From contig JACQMA010000129.1 of NCBI GenBank assembly GCA_016203825.1, forward strand, positions 1 to 9,886: 9,886 nt of DNA, read 5' to 3'. Every line of letters begins with the position of its first letter. The first letter of the stretch is position 1. The position numbers were made by a program, and so were the translations under genes. The stretch comes from Deltaproteobacteria bacterium (GTDB lineage Bacteria > UBA10199 > 2-02-FULL-44-16). Of this stretch, positions 9,001 through 9,886 are shown piece after piece. Under the pieces are notes generated by a model. It did not search any database. It worked only from the letters and a program-made list of their open reading frames with translations, and was not told the origin of the DNA.

Positions 9001-9670
9001 GATGCAGGAGGTTGAAGCACTCAAAGAGAAAATCGATGGGATTGGAGCGGTCAACACCGATGCGATCAAGGAGTACGAAGAACTTTCCGAACGCCACACC
9101 TTCCTCTCCAAACAGCAGGTCGATCTCACGACCTCGCTCGAGGCCTTGGTGCAGGCGATCCATCGGATCAACCGAACGAGTCGCAAGCGTTTTCGCGAGA
9201 CCTTCGATGCGGTGAATGAGAAGTTTGAAGTCTTGTTCCCGAAACTTTTTGGTGGTGGCCGCGCGCGACTCCTGCTCACGGATGAAGAAAATCTGTTGGA
9301 ATCAGGGGTGGAGATTATGGCGAGCCCTCCCGGAAAAAAGCTTCAGTCGATTACGTTGTTGTCCGGTGGAGAAAAGGCCCTCACATCGGTGGCACTCATT
9401 TTTTCAATTTTCTTGATCAAGCCTTCTCCGTTCTGTCTCCTCGACGAGGTCGATGCGCCTCTTGATGACGCCAATATCGATCGCTTCAATGAACTTATTC
9501 GCGGAATGATACCGCACTCGCAGTTTATTCTCATCACGCATAACAAGCGGACGATGGAACTCGCCGATCTCCTCTATGGCGTGACGATGCAAGAAGCAGG
9601 CATTTCGCGTATGGTGTCGGTGCGCTTGGGACAAACACAAGAGCCGTTGTCGCAACCGGCTGTTGCCTAG
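6077..9670 (+). CDS. smc: chromosome partition protein Smc (structural maintenance of chromosomes ATPase)
   Basis: Full-length bacterial SMC, 1197 residues, close to the usual 1150-1200. It forms the ATP-driven DNA-organising ring, normally with ScpA and ScpB, that compacts and segregates the chromosome. N-terminal head: MRLKSLEMTGFKSF, Walker A GPNGCGKSN (31-39), Q-loop Gln146 (VEQGMIG). First coiled-coil arm about 172-503, rich in Glu, Arg, Leu and Gln. Hinge about 504-670 (FDGFRDGVRAVL, GIVGAVSELLETEP, ending VTGGSSDAGELLVSQKRR). Return arm about 675-1040, including the family-typical stretch IGAVNTDAIKEYEEL (989-1003). C-terminal head: signature LLSGGEKAL (1094-1102), Walker B CLLDEVDAPLDD (1120-1131) with Glu1124, and H-loop His1155 (LITHNK). 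Both arms are of similar length and every ATPase motif is intact. ATG 6077 is preceded by AGGG at 6065-6068, a weak Shine-Dalgarno. No ScpA or ScpB gene is within the window. MukB is excluded by the hinge and head motifs. Confidence 0.97.
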   Translation: MRLKSLEMTGFKSFIDRTTVHFEDGITGIVGPNGCGKSNVVDAIRWVMGEQSAKHLRGSSMEDVIFNGTTTRPAMGMAEVLLTFDNSDGGAPATYSEYTEIQIGRRLYRSGESEYFINKTACRLRDVIDFFLGTGVGTKAYSIVEQGMIGSIIQSKPEDRRLFIEEAAGISKFKARKEAALRRVESTKANVERLTDIIAELSRQMNSLHRQAKKAERYQRIAEELKGRELTLAATRYRKLRGDLERREKEEQRLREQEAGAEAELGQFESSLEGDRLALTQLERELQDVQQQLYATRNTISLHESSVQHKTQEIERLTATKVSAERDIVELEARLALLAERLAVVNEERVRADMEMATSQETTDRIDQENAALKTTRDTLQSDLETTRDRYHGVATQMSDGRARRESWQHRLDELLRRKQSLEEEVATFDRQLATLDRELAKQRKDLEGYRQVKLHLVSEAESLRVTLEQQQAEAKRAEETVAQLERNLQTATSRHASLVELTKNFDGFRDGVRAVLRQAHEGATLSGIVGAVSELLETEPRFERAVSAILGDKLQYVVVASPEVGVGAIDYLKREASGRGTFVPVGLRLSEEQRSFPTGDGIVGRLLDCVHMREEHQSIARYLFSDVVVVEDVPRALKLWSEGAAGTTYVTLEGDVVDAAGCVTGGSSDAGELLVSQKRRLGELEQEMTELRGKLSLAEVELEERRKRVAGIERQCQKMTADDHTEAIRVVSLEHDVGEIEARLIREREQHRRLTATVSSTVTESETINRELASLATFLEKAEEESRGYEQYMREREGRLTVVTSDLAVKETELLDAKVRLAHARERRQGIDRELEQQIDLKADAEVQLSRRRSDISQAEQAVATLQAEIVSLKEELGRAVQQATSCDQQLITLKERYESQAKVIQEQEAGLRALRSRHTESVKAAHEIQLHLTEVRSEVNHLLATIRERYHVELPAIEVEYARNDADYNVEQEMQEVEALKEKIDGIGAVNTDAIKEYEELSERHTFLSKQQVDLTTSLEALVQAIHRINRTSRKRFRETFDAVNEKFEVLFPKLFGGGRARLLLTDEENLLESGVEIMASPPGKKLQSITLLSGGEKALTSVALIFSIFLIKPSPFCLLDEVDAPLDDANIDRFNELIRGMIPHSQFILITHNKRTMELADLLYGVTMQEAGISRMVSVRLGQTQEPLSQPAVA

Positions 9671-9886
9671 ATGGAAACCTCCTCCAGCTCAATTCTTATC
9701 GGTGGTTTTGTCTTTTTCTTTTTTGGTCTGAAACTTTCTCGAGAACACCTGCAGCTCATTTCCGGATCGAGACTTCGCGCGATTTTGGCGAAGCTGACGA
9801 CCAATCGTCTCGCATCCCTTCTTTTTGGTGCCCTGATCACCGTGGTCCTCCAGAGTTCCGGGGCGACGTCGGCGATGCTTGTTTCT
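9671..9886 (+). CDS. Na+/phosphate cotransporter family protein (N-terminal part, cut by the window edge)
   Basis: An open frame begins at ATG 9671, immediately after the smc stop TAG (9668-9670), and continues to the right edge: 72 codons with no stop. It starts METSSSSILIGGFVFFFFGL, a first membrane segment of about residues 8-20, then an amphipathic stretch with KLSREHLQLISGSRLRAIL, then a second hydrophobic segment about 48-60 leading into VLQSSGATSAMLVS. The layout LFG, L..GDRLR..L-like stretch, and the QSS motif (Gln61-Ser63, bases 9851-9859) is characteristic of the Na/Pi-cotransporter family (NptA/YjbB-like, Pfam PF02690), inner-membrane proteins that move phosphate with sodium; many carry a C-terminal PhoU-like domain, which cannot be checked here. 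No clear Shine-Dalgarno precedes the start, so re-initiation after smc is likely. Substrate is unproven. Confidence 0.8.
   Translation, partial: METSSSSILIGGFVFFFFGLKLSREHLQLISGSRLRAILAKLTTNRLASLLFGALITVVLQSSGATSAMLVS

Noticed and set aside
6077..9670. The coiled-coil arms of smc as DNA repeats or as a RecN/Rad50/MukB-like protein.
   Set aside because: The heptad pattern is protein-level, not a DNA repeat. Head, hinge and signature motifs with a total of 1197 residues identify a canonical Smc.

Overview
The window is ordinary chromosomal bacterial DNA, moderately GC-rich and densely coded. All seven genes lie on the + strand, with intergenic gaps of at most about 113 bases. I see no tRNA, rRNA, CRISPR array, insertion sequence, integrase or phage gene. 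The gene types (a bacterial SMC with GPNGCGKSN as Walker A, a lipoprotein with a YVTN-like beta-propeller, PPDK, NarL-type two-component proteins) suit a Gram-negative, possibly from the former Deltaproteobacteria / Bdellovibrionota-like assemblage. That placement is an impression from protein character, not a demonstrated assignment.

Layout. (1) Bases 1-2108 are a signalling block: the 3' part of a PAS-HisKA_3-HATPase histidine kinase cut by the left edge, a NarL/FixJ-type response regulator overlapping it by ATGA, and, after a 113-base gap, a stand-alone CheY-like receiver domain whose start I move to 1737 on the basis of its ribosome binding site. (2) Bases 2192-6009 hold ppdK (pyruvate, phosphate dikinase, 883 aa, all recognisable catalytic residues present) and, overlapping its stop by ATGA, a predicted secreted lipoprotein built of YVTN/LVIVD-like propeller repeats. 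(3) Bases 6077-9886 hold a full-length smc (1197 aa), preceded by a plausible sigma-70-like promoter, and directly after its stop codon the first 72 codons of a Na+/phosphate-cotransporter-family membrane protein that runs off the right edge.

How they work together. The kinase and NarL-type regulator almost certainly form one two-component system; the lone receiver may share that kinase or belong to another. PPDK links ATP/Pi/pyruvate with AMP/PPi/PEP in central carbon metabolism, and SMC organises and segregates the chromosome. The ppdK-lipoprotein and smc-transporter pairs look translationally coupled, but no shared pathway is evident. I find no convincing new system. The points most worth a second look are the uncharacterised propeller lipoprotein coupled to ppdK (with an adjacent Cys-Cys pair), the zero-spacing smc/transporter junction, and the lone receiver beside the kinase/regulator pair.
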